Below, one piece after another: positions 11,567-24,365 of a stretch of DNA of 64,000 nucleotides (its first letter is position 1; every line of letters begins with the position of its first letter). Both the position numbers and the translations under genes were made by a program. The notes below the pieces were generated by a model. It was not told where the DNA came from. It saw only the letters and a program-made list of their open reading frames with translations, and did no database searches. This DNA is from Myrica gale (taxonomy: Eukaryota > Streptophyta > Magnoliopsida > Fagales > Myricaceae): the NCBI GenBank assembly GCA_963930655.1, contig OZ005604.1, forward strand, positions 17,556,001 through 17,620,000, in the 5' to 3' direction.

Positions 11567-12399
11567 CTCACACTTTCTCCCTCTCCTCTTTGAAATTGGA
11601 GAGGGTTGGGGGGGTTCGATTAGTCCACCTTCCAGGAGAACGATGGGCCCAGAAGATGCATTGGAAATTGAATGACTTCGGCTTAGGCGTCCTGCTCCCA
11701 ACCTAACCGGTATCGGATGGGATATTCCCATAATATATAAAGCGTGTGACAATTATATACGTATACCGATATAGGGAGATTTATATTATATTATTCAAAA
11801 AAATTGGAATACGGAAGAAGCTCTGGCACAAATGCTTTGTTTTATTCGTATTCCTGTTTTTTTCTAAGTATTTGTATTCCTCTCTTTACTTGATGCAAAA
11901 TCTACGCGTCCATGCAAAGATATGACAAGTGGAGGGAATTTCCTGTTTTGTTTTATAAGATAGTCGAGGGAATGTTTTTTTTTTCAAGGTAAGCATCAAC
12001 ATAACATTAAGAAAGAAAAGCAGTACAAACCGGAAGGGGAGATGGACCCTACAAACACCCCAAACAACCACCATAAACGAAAATAAAAGGAAAACAAATA
12101 TGGCCAAAACAGTTGGCCAAGTAAGGGCCGCCGCAACAGGCGGTAGGGGTGACCGTGTTACAGGCCAACCGGGCCGGTTTTTTGATACCGGATTTACCAG
12201 TCAGGGAAACCGGTGTACTCCGGTCTGGTTCTAGGTTACCTATAAGAAAAATCGAAACTGGACCGCAGTATACCACTCCAAACCAGTCCTTATTGGAAAA
12301 AACCTCAAAACGCGCGTTTAGTATTTTAAAAAAAAAAACTCAAACCCCAAAACGCGCACCCCCAACCCTTCTCTCTCCCGCCCCCTTTTTCAGAAAACC

Positions 12400-12640
12400 C
12401 TAATTTCCCCCCTCCCTGTCGGCTCCCCCTCCTCCCTCGATCCTCCCTCTTCCGGCCTCCCCCTCCTCCCTCACGGCCTTCCCCTCCCTCTAGTGTTCCT
12501 CCCCTCCACCTCACGGCCTCCCCTCCCCCTCCCCTCCACCTTGCGTCCCTCCCTCCCCTCCACCTCACAGCCTCCCTTCCCCCTCTACCTCCAGGCTCCA
12601 GCGTGCAACCCTCTCCCTCCCTCCACCACCTTACAGCCGT
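12400..12640. repeat. Pyrimidine-rich low-complexity tract
   Basis: About 240 bases are almost entirely C and T on the plus strand, made of shuffled CCCTCC/CCTCCACCTCA(C/A)GGCC units. It lies in the 5' part of the hAT element and probably belongs to its leader. Confidence 0.8.
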
Positions 12641-13351
12641 CTTGAAGCAAAGAAGAGGAGGCCCCTTTGACGCTGACCTTCAAAGTTCTTTGAAGCTAGA
12701 GGTATAAAACTCAAATTTGCTCAGTTGTCATGCTATGGCAGTATGGCTTATGTAACATGCTTCTGCAGATACAAGGGCTCCATTTTACTTTACCTTCACT
12801 TGCCATCTTCTGCGGGTTTTACAGCTTCAAAGGCAATTACAGGACCAATTTGTAGTACGGGGTGCACTAGAGAAAGCACTAGTTATCCCCAAGGTACTTT
12901 CTCTTTGTACAATGTGTACTTCTTATGATAGGTATGAGGGGTGGGAGGGGGTAGGCGCCCCCCCTCAAGTCTAAAAAGAAATTAATCTGGAGAGGGTGTC
13001 ACGAGCCCGAGGGAACCAAAACATTTTCTAACAAAGTCTAGTTAGGCTACTGCCTATACATGCATGTATATGTGATCGTAAATTACTGAACGGGATCATG
13101 TATATCATGCAGTTATAGCTCATTTTTTGAGAAATTCACTATTACATTTTTTATTTCATTTTTAATCTGCAGCCCTTGATAAACATCTAATTATTTTGTG
13201 TTTAGTTATACTTTCTACTTGTCAGTAAATATTTCAATAAGATGCTTCTTAGCATCACTTTATAGCTCATTTTCTAAATATTTTGGGAGCAGGAAATTCA
13301 TTCCTTAGACCCATGATTTTTATTAGTATTCACATTTTATTTTATTGGTAT

Positions 13352-14238
13352 GTAGTGATAAATTTACCCAAATATATTTATAATTAGTAAGAATAAATTG
13401 ACTTGAAAATTGAATGCATTGACATTTGATATGAATAAATTTATACACTACTATTCCTATTCACTAAAACTAATAGATAAATAATTTTTCAGGTTTCGTA
13501 AATAATTGTATATCATATCATGGGCAAGCCAAAAACAATTGATGCATTTTTTAAGAAAAAGAATGTTGATTTGGGTTCTAAGATGTCTTCCTCGTCTTGT
13601 AATCCTCAACCTCTAATTCTTGAGCAAGAGCAACGTCTTTCTAAGATTCCAAGGATTGAATCTCAATAAGTTGATAATGCTACTATAGAACGTGATCTAG
13701 GAAAACGTATTCAGATATGTGAACATCCAGTTAATCAGCGAGATGTAATTAGAAAAACTTATCTTAAGGCAGGTCGATATCAATATATTCCTGCAGTTGG
13801 TACTGAGTATCCATTTACAGAATTTGAAAAAAATCGTCGACGGTTTTCTTCATTGTGGTGGTATAAGCAATTTCCTTGGTTGGAATACTCTCATATAACT
13901 GATGATGCATATTGTCTCTATTGTTTTCTAGATTGTCCTTATGTATATTATGTACATTGTATGGCTCATCAAATACAACTAGTATTGGTTGCAGTAGCGA
14001 GATGTGTAATGTCGGTTTGTGATTTTTTTTATGAAACTAAGATCCATTGTTAATGTTGTTGGTGCCTCTTGTAAGCGCAATGATGATCTACATGTCAATC
14101 AAGCAGCTGAAATTGCACATTTAATTGTCATTGATGAACTTGAAACCAGAATAGGGGCAAATCATATTTATTTTTAATCATATTATTTAAAATAATTTTC
14201 GTTTCTGCCCCTATACAAAGTTCCTGGCTCCGCCACTG
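13352..14238 (+). mobile_element. Nested hAT-Tip100-like element
   Basis: The right end CTGGCTCCGCCACTG (14224-14238) is the reverse of the typical Tip100 terminus CAGTGGCGGAGCCAG. The 8 bases after it, ATTGGTAT (14239-14246), also occur at 13344-13351. Placing the left end there gives an 887-bp element. Its left terminus (GTAGTGATAA) matches poorly, so the left border is uncertain. Confidence 0.5.
13520..14150 (+). pseudogene. TTF zinc-finger/ZMYM1-like hAT transposase fragment
   Basis: An ATG at 13520 opens MGKPKTIDAFFKKK, then a linker, then a TAA at 13667. Reading on in the same frame gives LGKRIQICEHPVNQRDVIRK, GRYQYIP and RRFSSLWWYKQFPWLEYS, then DDAYCLYCFL. This is the TTF-type zinc-finger block typical of the ZMYM1-like hAT proteins of plants. 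After a deletion comes YYVHCMAHQIQLVLVAVAR and, in another frame, NVVGASCKRNDDLH. Most of the catalytic part is missing and at least two stops break the frame. Confidence 0.75.
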
Positions 14239-14290
14239 ATTGGTATCACATAATTTGAACATTTAGGTATTTCCTCTATCTTTCTGTACT

Positions 14291-14629
14291 ATGGATGATG
14301 TCTCTGGCTCTAGTGGCATAATAGGCGTCCCATATTTTGAGATGTATGAGCAAGATAATGAAGATGAGTATGTCAAGTCTGAAATTGAAGCATATCTAAC
14401 AGATAGGTGTGAGTCACGTAATACCCCGTCTTTTGATATTTTGACATGGTGGGGGAACAATAAATCCAAATATCCAATACATGAGAGGGTGGCGAGGGAT
14501 GTGCTGGCTATGCATGTTTCTACTGTTGCTAGTGAGTCAGCATTTAGCATGGGGGGTTGTGTGTTTTATCCTTTTCGCAGTTCTTTGTCTCCAGTCGCAA
14601 TTGAGGCTATTGTGTGCTCTCAAAATTAG
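14291..14629 (+). pseudogene. hAT transposase C-terminal dimerisation domain relic
   Basis: The frame contains SEIEAYLTDRC, FDILTWWGNNKSKYPIHERV, ARDVLAMHVSTVASESAFS and PFRSSLSPVAIEAIVCSQN. These are the hallmark words of the hAT C-terminal dimerisation domain (LxWW..n...yP.ls..ArdvLai..s.vasE..FS..g) of RICESLEEPER-like transposases. The N-terminal BED finger and catalytic core are not detectable upstream, so only the tail survives. Confidence 0.85.
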
Positions 14630-15989
14630 TTGAAGGATCCAATTAAGTTAAGGTCTTTGAGGCGTTAGAATCAGGTAATACTATTATATTTTGTTTCTAT
14701 GTTGGTTAATTTTTTTAATTTTGTAAGTTCTAGTTATTTATGAAGATTTGAACATGTTTTTGTCATAAATTATTAAGAATAATGTTTAACTCACAAATGG
14801 CTCGGCTTGAGATAACTGACGACTAATTTGATTTGATTTCATGGTAAGTTTTTATCTCTTTTTTATAATAATGTCCACTATATTGTTTATTAGTTTATTA
14901 TCTCACGTGTAATTTTTTTTTCTTTTACATCTTTCATGGGAGACGGACAATTCACAACCGGACAGTGGACACATTAATGGATATTTTAATGACATGTATT
15001 ATTAATTATACTTTTAGTTTGTTGATTTGATTATTTTGTTGTTTGTTATGGCTTGTAATAGAGTAGTGTAGTTAGTAATTACTATAGTTTTACTTGCAAT
15101 TCTATTTAATACTTTTATTTTAGACTTCCTTTATATTGTAATGTCTATTTGTTTTGTTGATTTTAAATGTATACTTTAAAGTTTAAGATGTATGATTTAT
15201 TATCTTAAAAAACTAGGATTTAGAACTCTTTAATTAGAGCTTAGTATTTTCTTCAAATCAAATGTAACAACTTTTACAAAATTTGGTTGAAATGTAGCCA
15301 AATATTTCATGTAAAAATAGGCCAAAAAATGATGTAAAGAAACCCAAAAAATGATCCCAAAAAGTCCAAAATAAAATCCCAAAAAAGGCCTAAAAAAAGT
15401 AAAAATGCTAAGAGGCTCAAACCAAAAAAGACCCAAAATGTCATGGCCCAAACCGTCCAATCCTGACCGGACCGGTTCTATTAGAATGACCGGTCCGGTA
15501 TGTTCACTCCACCAAATTACAGGTTTGGCCGCCGGACTTGACCGGCCATTGGACAGTCCTAACAGGCGGTTAACACCACTCCAAGAAACAAAGTTCTAGA
15601 AGTCATCCGCAGCAGGCTGCAACCGAGGGTCAAAGCCGCTACAGGGAAGGGGAGGTGGCAGATTTAGAGGTGGTGTAGCTAGGCACCACTGCAGCTTCTG
15701 GCGACTGAAAAGGAGGCTCCCGACAAAAGTGGGCAGAAACCCCAGACGACGCTGGATACAGGCAAGCAAGGGACATCCACGCGCCACCAACGACAGCGGG
15801 TGAATAGCAAGCGCCTGGAGGAGAGCCAGATCGAAGGTTTGCAAAGCCGGAGGGAGGAGGCATGAACAGAGGGTGGCCACCAAGAGGGGCAGATCTGAAC
15901 AGCTCCTAACAAACCCACAAAATCAAAGAGAAAAGAAGATTCAGATCACCTAACAAGTTACAGCCGGGGGGGTATTTTCTGATGAGAGG

Positions 15990-16401
15990 TATCTCTTTCC
16001 TCGAATGGCATTCACTTCCAAGGTTAAATAATCCTTAAAAAAATCAACCGAAATTCAGAAAAATAAGAAAATCGACATAGTGAGGCTTAGCAACAAGGAC
16101 TCTTGAACAGTGGGGATCAAAACTTTTCCATCTTAGAAATGTCAACTAACCGTGTAAAGACGTGTACTACAAAAGTGTTCAATTATCCCAAAAGGTGTCT
16201 AAATTCTCCTCTCTAATCAGCACTTCGTAAAGTTCAATTTCAACCAAAACTAAATGCCCAGCAGGTGCTAAGAGTAGAAAACCCATGTATACCCGTGTTT
16301 CTCCCTTTTTCCCTATCTTGCTTGCAGGCGGCAGAACTGAAACTGCCTATTCTTAAACCTCCTGAGGTAACATATACAGTGAAAGAAGCGTTCACAACAT
16401 A
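15990..16401 (-). other. Probable 3' UTR and downstream region of the OSCA gene
   Basis: There is no gene here other than the likely 3' untranslated end of the channel gene, whose stop codon is at 16402-16404 on the minus strand. Confidence 0.4.
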
Positions 16402-19400
16402 CTATATAAGCAGTGCATGATCTTGAACAGCTTCAGGAAGGGTTGAGACTGAACCACTATGTTTGCTCGGCAATAGTGTATTCCTCTTAGATTGGCGTTT
16501 GGTTGGGACAAGCCTAGGTTCCTGATCCCCATTTTCTGAAGCTGCATCACTCTCACTGTCATCTCCGCTGTTGAAAACTGGGTGCATGTATGCATTTTGA
16601 AGGAAGCCTTTCAAGTTCATGTTTGGCTCTTTTACACGTTCCAAGGTATCTTTCATCATTGCTTCCTGAAAATATACACCAAAGTGAAACTGGATCATGG
16701 GATGAGTTTATTTTCAATTAAAACAATTAAGCAGGGCAAACAAATGCCGAACAAACAAAAAGAAGCAAGAACAGTAAGCCAAGGAGAGCACCAATAAAAG
16801 TCTGATCGATCTGTAGTAAAAGATTAGCTAGCTAAGAGTGTTTTTGGTGTATGGAAGGAAAAAGAAAACAGTACGCAGAAGCAGCAGTAAGTACGAAACA
16901 CTGCAAGTCCAGCTGCAACCAATCAAAGTACAAATCCACAAACCTGCAACGGATATCTAATAAAAGCAGGTTCATAACGTCCCTTGCAGAAAAAATGAAA
17001 CGATATGGTCAACACTGGGAGTGCGATGAGAAATGGAGTTGACTGAGCTGCTTGTTTTGTACTTAATAATCCCATAAGCAGCAACTGCGACACAATTAGG
17101 GCAACTATTATGCGTACATGGACATCAGGCCAGAATGCGGCAGCACTCTCATACTCCTGATTGTATACATTTATAATCTGCAGATGCATACCAGAGCGTC
17201 ATGAGTGCAAAGTTCAAACTTCTTGTGGACATAAATTCCCCCCAGCAACAAATTAAAGAAAAGACAGGTCGAAGAATTGCCTACACTAGGCTTAGTGCAG
17301 CTAATATTATACACTTAGAAGTTTGTCATAAATTATACACTTAGAAGTTTGTTAAGATTACGACATCCTGATTTTTTAAGAAAGTTCTATTTGTGGAATA
17401 AGCTATATATGAACTCCACCAAATTATCATATCACTAGCTCTTCAAATAAAAGACAAGTAAACACCAATCACAAGAAGCTTGCAGGGTCAAAGAGCTAAT
17501 AGTTGCAACCATTTCAGATCTTTACAGCTTGTCATTCGACACCGGCATCCACAGAGTAAGGAAAAATGTTGCTACTCCAGAGGATGAATCTCGGCATTCA
17601 AGAACAAAGTCTTATAAACAAAATTCTTAAAATGCACTAATCAAGTTCTCGGCAGAAATTGGACAAAAGTATGAATTGGAAAACAAATGACCATGGGCCA
17701 GATAGCACCCCGTGCCAAATAAAGACCTCTCAAAGTGAGTAACTGAATCTCTAGAAGACAGTAGACTAGCACTAATCTATGGAAAGAATATCTTAACACG
17801 AAGATCCAAATGGATAAACAGTGTTTGTAACTCACAGGTGGTGATTTAAAAAGGGATCCACAATCTACTTTTAGTACTTTTTCTTGGTAGAAGACTGGAA
17901 CAAGGCTTAATAATGTACATAAGATCTCTTTTCTTAGAAGAACACATTTTGTTAATTTCAATAACTTTTGACTAGCAGATCATTAGTCGAGGAGGAAAAG
18001 GATGACGCAGAAATAACATCAAAGCAATCTCTAACAATCAATTGTAAATATATTATCACTGATGTTATATTACCAACATATGATGACAATGAAGAAATCC
18101 CAAAACCCTATTGTTGGACAAAGGGCAAATTTTACCTGATGACGATAAACAATGTATGCCAGGCCAAAGAATACTATGATGAAAGGAAGCAAAATGGGAG
18201 TCACCACCGCATAAATAAGGCCAAGTAAGAAATACAGTTGTATTTGAGGTTCGCCTGTGTTGAAACCAAGGGTTCCAGGATCCATTGCCTCTTCCCTATC
18301 CTTTTCAGTCTTCACCAAGAAAAAGTTTTTCAAGTGATAAATTATTAACGGCTTCAACCTTAGAATTTCTCCAGCAACACCAGCCCACCCATCAACCATT
18401 ATATAAGTTATGAAGAAAGTTGCCTTCATAGGAATGGACACACCGACTGTCTTTGGGATCCTGCAGAATTAGCCACCAACTGTTATATCGCAAATACATA
18501 AAACTGAACATCAGATAAAATTATAAGACATAACAAATATGCATGATAGATTGATGGCAGTCATGTAAAGCAGTGAAGATTGCATAGTATGTTATGAGAT
18601 CAGCCAGAAAAATTTTACAAAAGGGAAACTGAGGAAACACTTGCTGGGCAAATCAGGTGGAGAAATAATTTTCTGATTCTATGTGAACTCATCTGAGTGC
18701 CTTAGTGCACTTGTATTGCTACATCCAGCTGGAAGGATAAAAAGCCATTGATGCAGAAAACTTTAACCAACGGCAGCAGTTGACAAATGCATTAACTTCG
18801 TAAAAGCAATAATCCACTTATAGTTGGTGATGGTAATAAAAAATAAGTAAATGCCGAGTCTACAAGGCTACGCAAAAGATACGATTAAAGTACTCTGACC
18901 CTAGAAACAATTGCTCGGTGGGCATATTTTAATAATATTAATGTTTACTGAATGTAATCTAAAGTACATAAATGAGAAGAACATACTCATTTGCTGACTG
19001 GTGGATGAAATTATTTAGTTGTTGAAATGCAGTTCCCGTGATTATGCTCCCAAGAAATACATTAATAAACTGAAAAATATAGTATCTAGTCGCAGATCTC
19101 CTCTCTAGAGCAGAAATGCAAATAAAGCCTTCAAATTTTGACATTAGCATCAATATCGATGGAAGAAAAATGAGAAAAATCTTCAGAGCAATTCCTGGAA
19201 GGAAACCTTGGATAAATGACTTTATGCCTTTCCTGCAAGAAACAAAGGAGGATGTTAGTGTATTACTACTCTTAAGATAATGACATGTAGAACAAGCAGG
19301 CAAGGAAAGGACAGAACAATCATGAACAAACACAATTCCGGTCTTCATAGCTCCAACTAATAAGAGAACTACAAGAGTGGAATCGATGAAACTATGAAAG

Positions 19401-22400
19401 TAATGGTGGAAACTGGAATATGCCCAAAATTTTGCTGATGATATTATGCACATATTCCTTCTTAGCAAGAGTAAAAACTTCTGGGATAGGGAAACTCGTT
19501 TTCAAAGTAGATAGTGAAAACTTTTTTTTTTTTTTTTGATAAGCCAATCTTATTAAAATAAATAAAAACAAGGAACACACAACAGCAGAATCAACAGTAC
19601 AAGAGAATATACTGAAGAACCCAAACACAAAGGCCCAAAGAACGCCAAAAAACTCCCACCCACACACAACCCCCTAGCCAACAAGAAAAAATTAGATAGT
19701 GAAAACTTGATAACTGGAAATGTAAAAGTATTCTAAATGCTGTTGTTACCGTCAAACTATGACTGACTAAGAACTAACAATTACCGAGCAGGAAGAAAAT
19801 CCTCCAGACTAACTACTTGCTGTCCAACCAGAAGCTATATCAAAGCACAAATGAGGTACTGCACCTACAACTAACTGCACGGCAAGCCTTCTTTCATGAA
19901 CTGAACATCATACTTTCTCTTTTCTCTTTTTTGTTGGCAAGTCTCTATCTTCTTTCATGAAATGCTAAATGCCACAGACATAAAGATACATTTGGTACCG
20001 TTTGTAATCTCAGCTTCCATTTTTTCTCCTAGTAAAGAAAATATGTTAATGCAAACAAGAGGATGAAGATACTCACATTTCAATTATGGGCTTCAGGAAA
20101 GGGAGTACTTTCTCAATATCTTCAATGTTTGCAAGCGACTGTACAAATGCAATAGGGATCATGAAACAGAAAGCAAGGAAGAAGAAAGCAACGGCAACAA
20201 TGAGCCTCCGAATGGACAGTGAAACATATGGAATAGCTAGGTTATCCCAATATACATCTCTCGGCTCTGGAGCCCATTCAGTTAACCATATCGTTGGATT
20301 CCTGGATTGTTGAGTTTGTGCACAAACAGCTGCACCCCATCGAGTTTTGAAGGAAACAAATGCTGCTGGCATGATCGATTTATGATTGCTAATGATCCTC
20401 TCTCTCTCTGAGGCTATCTGACAGTTACACATGAAAAGACATAGCATTAATCATTTGCTTTCAAATCAATGCACAACCGAATTGGAATCCAATCATTAAG
20501 ATCATAAAAGAGAAAAGTCACAAAGAGGAAGTTAAGTAGATTAAGTGGTGTTTGAGTGCCAAAATTTTGGTTTAATTAAAAAAACTACAAAATAATCTCC
20601 CTCCCCATCAAATAATACTTTCCAGTGTAATAAATATAAAAAATTCATTCAAATCTTATCTCTATTCACTTTTTCACCAACTCCTATACCCCTCAAAATT
20701 GTGACAAAAGCGAAGAATGGAAACTCGCAATTTCAAGAAATCCAGGTACGAAACCAAAGTAAACCTGAAATTACACTCTTCAAATTAAAAAAGAATAAGC
20801 CAACTCAAGATGCTCAAGGAATGCTGCTTACCTCTTCTGAAAGTTTTTCAATTTTAGATGTATTGAAATCAATTGCGTCCACCTTTTCTCCACACATACC
20901 CAAAAAACCAGTCTGCTCACAAAGACAGCAATGACCAAATGTGAGAAATAAAGTGATAGTGATTGTTCATTTAATTTATGGGGGAAAAAATTCCATGAGA
21001 TATCAGAAATATTAAAAAAAAAATCCAGAAAACCGGAGCAGAGTAATACCTTCGAAGAAGGCCTCTTAGATTGATTTCTGGAATATTTAATTTTATAGTA
21101 GTCAAGCCAGTTCTGTACTTTTTTCTTCTCTTTGACTAACTCCGAAAGTTTGTTTGCATTGTAGACTACCTGCAGATGTATACCTAGCTCAGAAACTAGA
21201 TTAAAAAAATTAATCCCTCAACCAGTAACTGGTTTGCAACCTTGTGCGTTCTAAGGTTTGATAACATGGATAAGAACAATCTTTATACCATCCCAAGGCC
21301 ATTGACCCCAACAAATTTTCTGATTTGGTCAATGTAAAGAAGGCAAGCACAACAATGTAGTTACCTCTCCCAAAACTTTTCCCCCAAAGTCTACGAAACT
21401 TCTCTACTGAATAATTTCCAGAAACAAGAAATTGAACTCCAAACTTGGTAAGACCAGAAGCACAATGGTTGAATAAAAGTGATTAATGCTATAGATTCAT
21501 TTCATTGCAATTAACCATTTTCAGTCCAAACTTCCTTGGTTAAAAGTTAAGTTGTCCAAGCTAGAGTTGCCCATCAAACTACCATAATGAAACCACCCTA
21601 CATTTTCAAATGACACTATTCAGAGTCTGTACCTAAGAAGGGAATCATGAACATGTGTGGCTTCAAATGTTCATCCTCTAGATATGATATATAGACCCTA
21701 TCACCATTTAAACTAGGACCAGATCTTCATAGTCTGAATAAAAGATGAAGGTATGGATGTATGTATCTATGCTTCTGTCCATATGGCTATACTCATTTAT
21801 GTAGATATGCAAGTATCTGTATTAATCAGCACACATATAAACGTGGTTTATTTCTCTGTTTGTATGAAGAGCCACAGGATCCAACCTGATGGGTGAGATA
21901 GTGTTCAGGATGATTGACCAGGAAAAAGTGTTCCACAAGCTCATTAACTGACTCGTCGGGATCTGGTGGCACATTTCTTACTAGTACCTGCATCAAAAAG
22001 AATGAGTAACATGAAAAAAAAAATAGTCAAATATCAATTGCTCACTACTGACAAAATACAAGACATATATTCTACCTCATTAACAATAACCTTTTCATGG
22101 AGGCACAAACACAATTCCTGCATCTCAGTAATAATGAGATTCAGGGGTAAATTGCCCTTTAACACGTAAAACAATACCTGATGGAATATCCCATTGGTAG
22201 TGACAACCCAGTTTGAGATAACTTTAGCAGTGTACCCCACCATCTAAATCACTTGTATGTGAGACAATAATTACAACCCAAGACCAACATGTGCCATCCG
22301 GCCTCACCAAGCAGCTGTAAACCATCTACAGGAAGTTTCCTCACCCAATGCGATGTTCAACCAACTCGCAACGCAAAACCTTGAACATCACCCACCATAC

Positions 22401-24365
22401 CTTTATCCTGTTTTGAATTCTTTCCACTCCTCTATCTTTATTCTCAACATTCATGCCTAGGTCTCGATTAATTGTAAAAAGAGTGTCTTATTCGTCACCC
22501 ATGGCCTCACAACCTCAAGCCAATTGAAGCTACCTTGTTGTGGAAAGTGAACTGGACACTTACTGACTGGAGTCACAACCCAAAAAAGAATACAATATCC
22601 AACCATAAGTGTCAATACAAACAATTTAAAATAAACATCCAACATCTGACACAGAATACTGACAGGAGTTACTACCAATCACTCCATTCGACATTTATTT
22701 CCTCAAGACGGCTCAAAGTAATTAAGTTCTAAATTAATGAAGAAACACATATGGGAAGGGTTACAGACTTGAGTGTACTCGTTATTTATCCCATCATATA
22801 TGCCAACAAAAATAGAAAGAATCACTTCTGATAAAAACACAATTTTCTAGGCTGATTGAACCCCCTGATCAACCCACATCACTCACTCTGATGTCATGAA
22901 TGAAGTATCATGCTTCAAGGACTTGCCCTCACGGCCCATATCCCATTAATTGGATGATACAAGAAGATGGGACTTACTGTAAACTGATCAGGGCGGCGAT
23001 GTTCTGATGCAAGAAAATGCAACCTCATTGATGCTACTATCTCGTACTCCTTTTTCAGAACATAACAAGTCCAGAAGGTAAAAACATAAGCCATTACTAA
23101 ATGGGTCCAAAATCTGCAAGAAAATGTTAGATGTATTAGTTGAAAGATTTCATGGAATTTTATTGCATAGTAGGTTTAATATAGGTGCCCAATAATATTG
23201 CTGTTGAAACCAAGAAAAGAAAGAGTTCTAAACCACCACTTATAGCTTTTAAGCTGTTTTTCAGAAGCAAGAGGCAGTCATCAGAATGAGAAGAGTGAAA
23301 GAGGGCCAAACTACAATTCAAACAGATAGTGCATTTGTACGTCAAAGGCACCAAGCCACAAAACAATTATAGAGCCACATTATTCCAACTTTAACTAGCA
23401 ATTGCACAAGAATGTATGTACAGGTAAAATGTTTCAGTCGGCAACGTTTTAATTACAGTACTAAATTCTAATGCAAGAATCAAAAAGAGAAGATCAACTT
23501 TAATATGTGGAAAGGTTGTACGGCTAAGCTGAACAGTCAGAACTTGATGCCAACCAAGAGTCCATAAATGACGTTTGACCAGGAGAGGATAGAAAAAATG
23601 ATACAGCAGATAGAAAGAGAGTTCCCAATAGCAGCAGAAAGTTATCCATACCTCTGAGATCCAATTGGAATATTTGAAATAGAAAGCTTATCTATGTCAC
23701 TATAAGCTAACTTTGAGTGCTCCAAGGTGCCATTGGTCCAATTGACAGGTACCATGATTGCAAAAGCCAGGAATGCAATAGGCACGAAAATTTTTAACCT
23801 GCAAGGGCAAAGAAACAAATCAAAGTCTGAACAAAAGAGGAAACTGAGTTTAAGTATTGTACCCTCACCATAAAACACGAATTTCACTCAAAAAGTAATC
23901 CACAGAACATGTTATATCACATGACCATGCACATGGAAAATGTAGAACAACTACTCAAAACTCTTTGTGCTGAAATTGGCTTTAAAAGGATGGTTAATAT
24001 CCATCTCATTCATCCATTACAGCTACAGGTAAATGATTTTTAAGATCATACCCTACTAAGTAGATCCTCAAGTAAACAGCAGAATCCAACCCTGCATGGT
24101 CAATTAGTTCAGGTTCTGGCATTTGCAATGCATCTGGCATCCAGTTCAAAAACCTGATATACGACTTGAAGTTCAAATTGACGAACTTGGCTGCAAATGC
24201 ACCACAGTTCAATGGGCTGTTCCTTAGACCCTTCAGATACCATTTTGGAAAGTAGACCCTGTCATTGATGGGTTGAAGCCGAAGTATGGCAAATGCCACA
24301 AAGAAAGCCAAAGCACTAAGGATATTGATAGCTGCTGCAACTTCTATGTCCTTAAGTGTTGCCAT
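16402..24365 (-). CDS. OSCA1/CSC1-like hyperosmolality-gated calcium-permeable channel
   Basis: Eleven coding exons on the minus strand join to 2310 nt (769 aa) without a stop: 24365-24052, 23798-23652, 23113-22978, 21987-21886, 21169-21050, 20912-20832, 20417-20077, 19232-18987, 18460-18136, 17177-16944 and 16665-16402. Every junction is GT-AG and phases agree. Family words include MATLKDIEVAAAINILSALA, VYFPKWYLKGLR, FVNLNFKSYIRFLNWMPDAL, PELIDHAGLDSAVYLRIYL, IPIGSQRFWTHLVMAY, SKFEGF, NVFLGSIITGTAFQQL and KRQSKRNTLLPSKHSGS. The N-terminal membrane region, a cytosolic loop (exons 3-7) and the core membrane helices (exons 7-10) follow the RSN1_TM, PHM7_cyt and RSN1_7TM order. Length equals that of plant OSCA1 proteins, plasma-membrane channels opened by osmotic or mechanical stress that admit calcium. 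A non-coding leader exon joins at an acceptor at 24398. Introns contain a LINE remnant and MITE-like sequence. Confidence 0.95.
19523..19692 (-). mobile_element. 5'-truncated LINE remnant with 15-bp target duplication
   Basis: This insertion of about 170 bp, in the intron between OSCA exons 7 and 8, begins with a long T-run (19523-19537) followed by GATAAGCCAATCTTATTAAAA, the reverse of a plant LINE tail. The sequence TAGATAGTGAAAACT flanks it on both sides (19508-19522 and 19693-19707), an exact 15-bp duplication. Confidence 0.92.
20543..20705. repeat. MITE-like repeat, copy 1 of 3
   Basis: The sequence runs from GTGTTTGAGTGCCAAAATTTTGG to CCCCTCAAAATTG, with the internal words AAAATAATCTCCCTCCC(C)ATCAAAT and TTCACTTTTTCACCAACTCC. 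The same words, in the same order, appear at 37200-37383 and 56340-56538. It lies in the intron between OSCA exons 6 and 7. Confidence 0.6.

Larger units (their letters stand above)
12144..15561 (+). mobile_element. Degenerate hAT element with 8-bp target duplication
   Basis: The direct repeat ACAGGCGG flanks the element (12136-12143 and 15562-15569), extending to AACAGGCGGT on both sides. The ends are TAGGGGTGACCG and, reversed, TAGGACTGTCC, an imperfect match to hAT termini. CCGG/ACCGGT-rich subterminal motifs occur at both ends (12163-12250 and 15465-15555). A relic of the hAT transposase C terminus lies at 14291-14629. Part of the interior (about 13352-14238) seems to be a second hAT inserted later. 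Confidence 0.75.
11970..15990 (-). mobile_element. LINE 3' remnant interrupted by a hAT element
   Basis: The two flanks of the hAT element (11970-12143 and 15562 to about 15990) look like one LINE 3' region on the minus strand. The left flank starts with a T-run, the reverse of ...CTTACCTTGAAAAAAAA. The right flank is GC-rich, as in other plant LINE 3' parts. No target duplication was found for it, so the right limit is a guess. Confidence 0.45.

Noticed and set aside
15639..15918. Overlapping GC-rich open frames on the minus strand
   Set aside because: Open in all frames because of base composition, low-complexity content, and located in a LINE-like flank.
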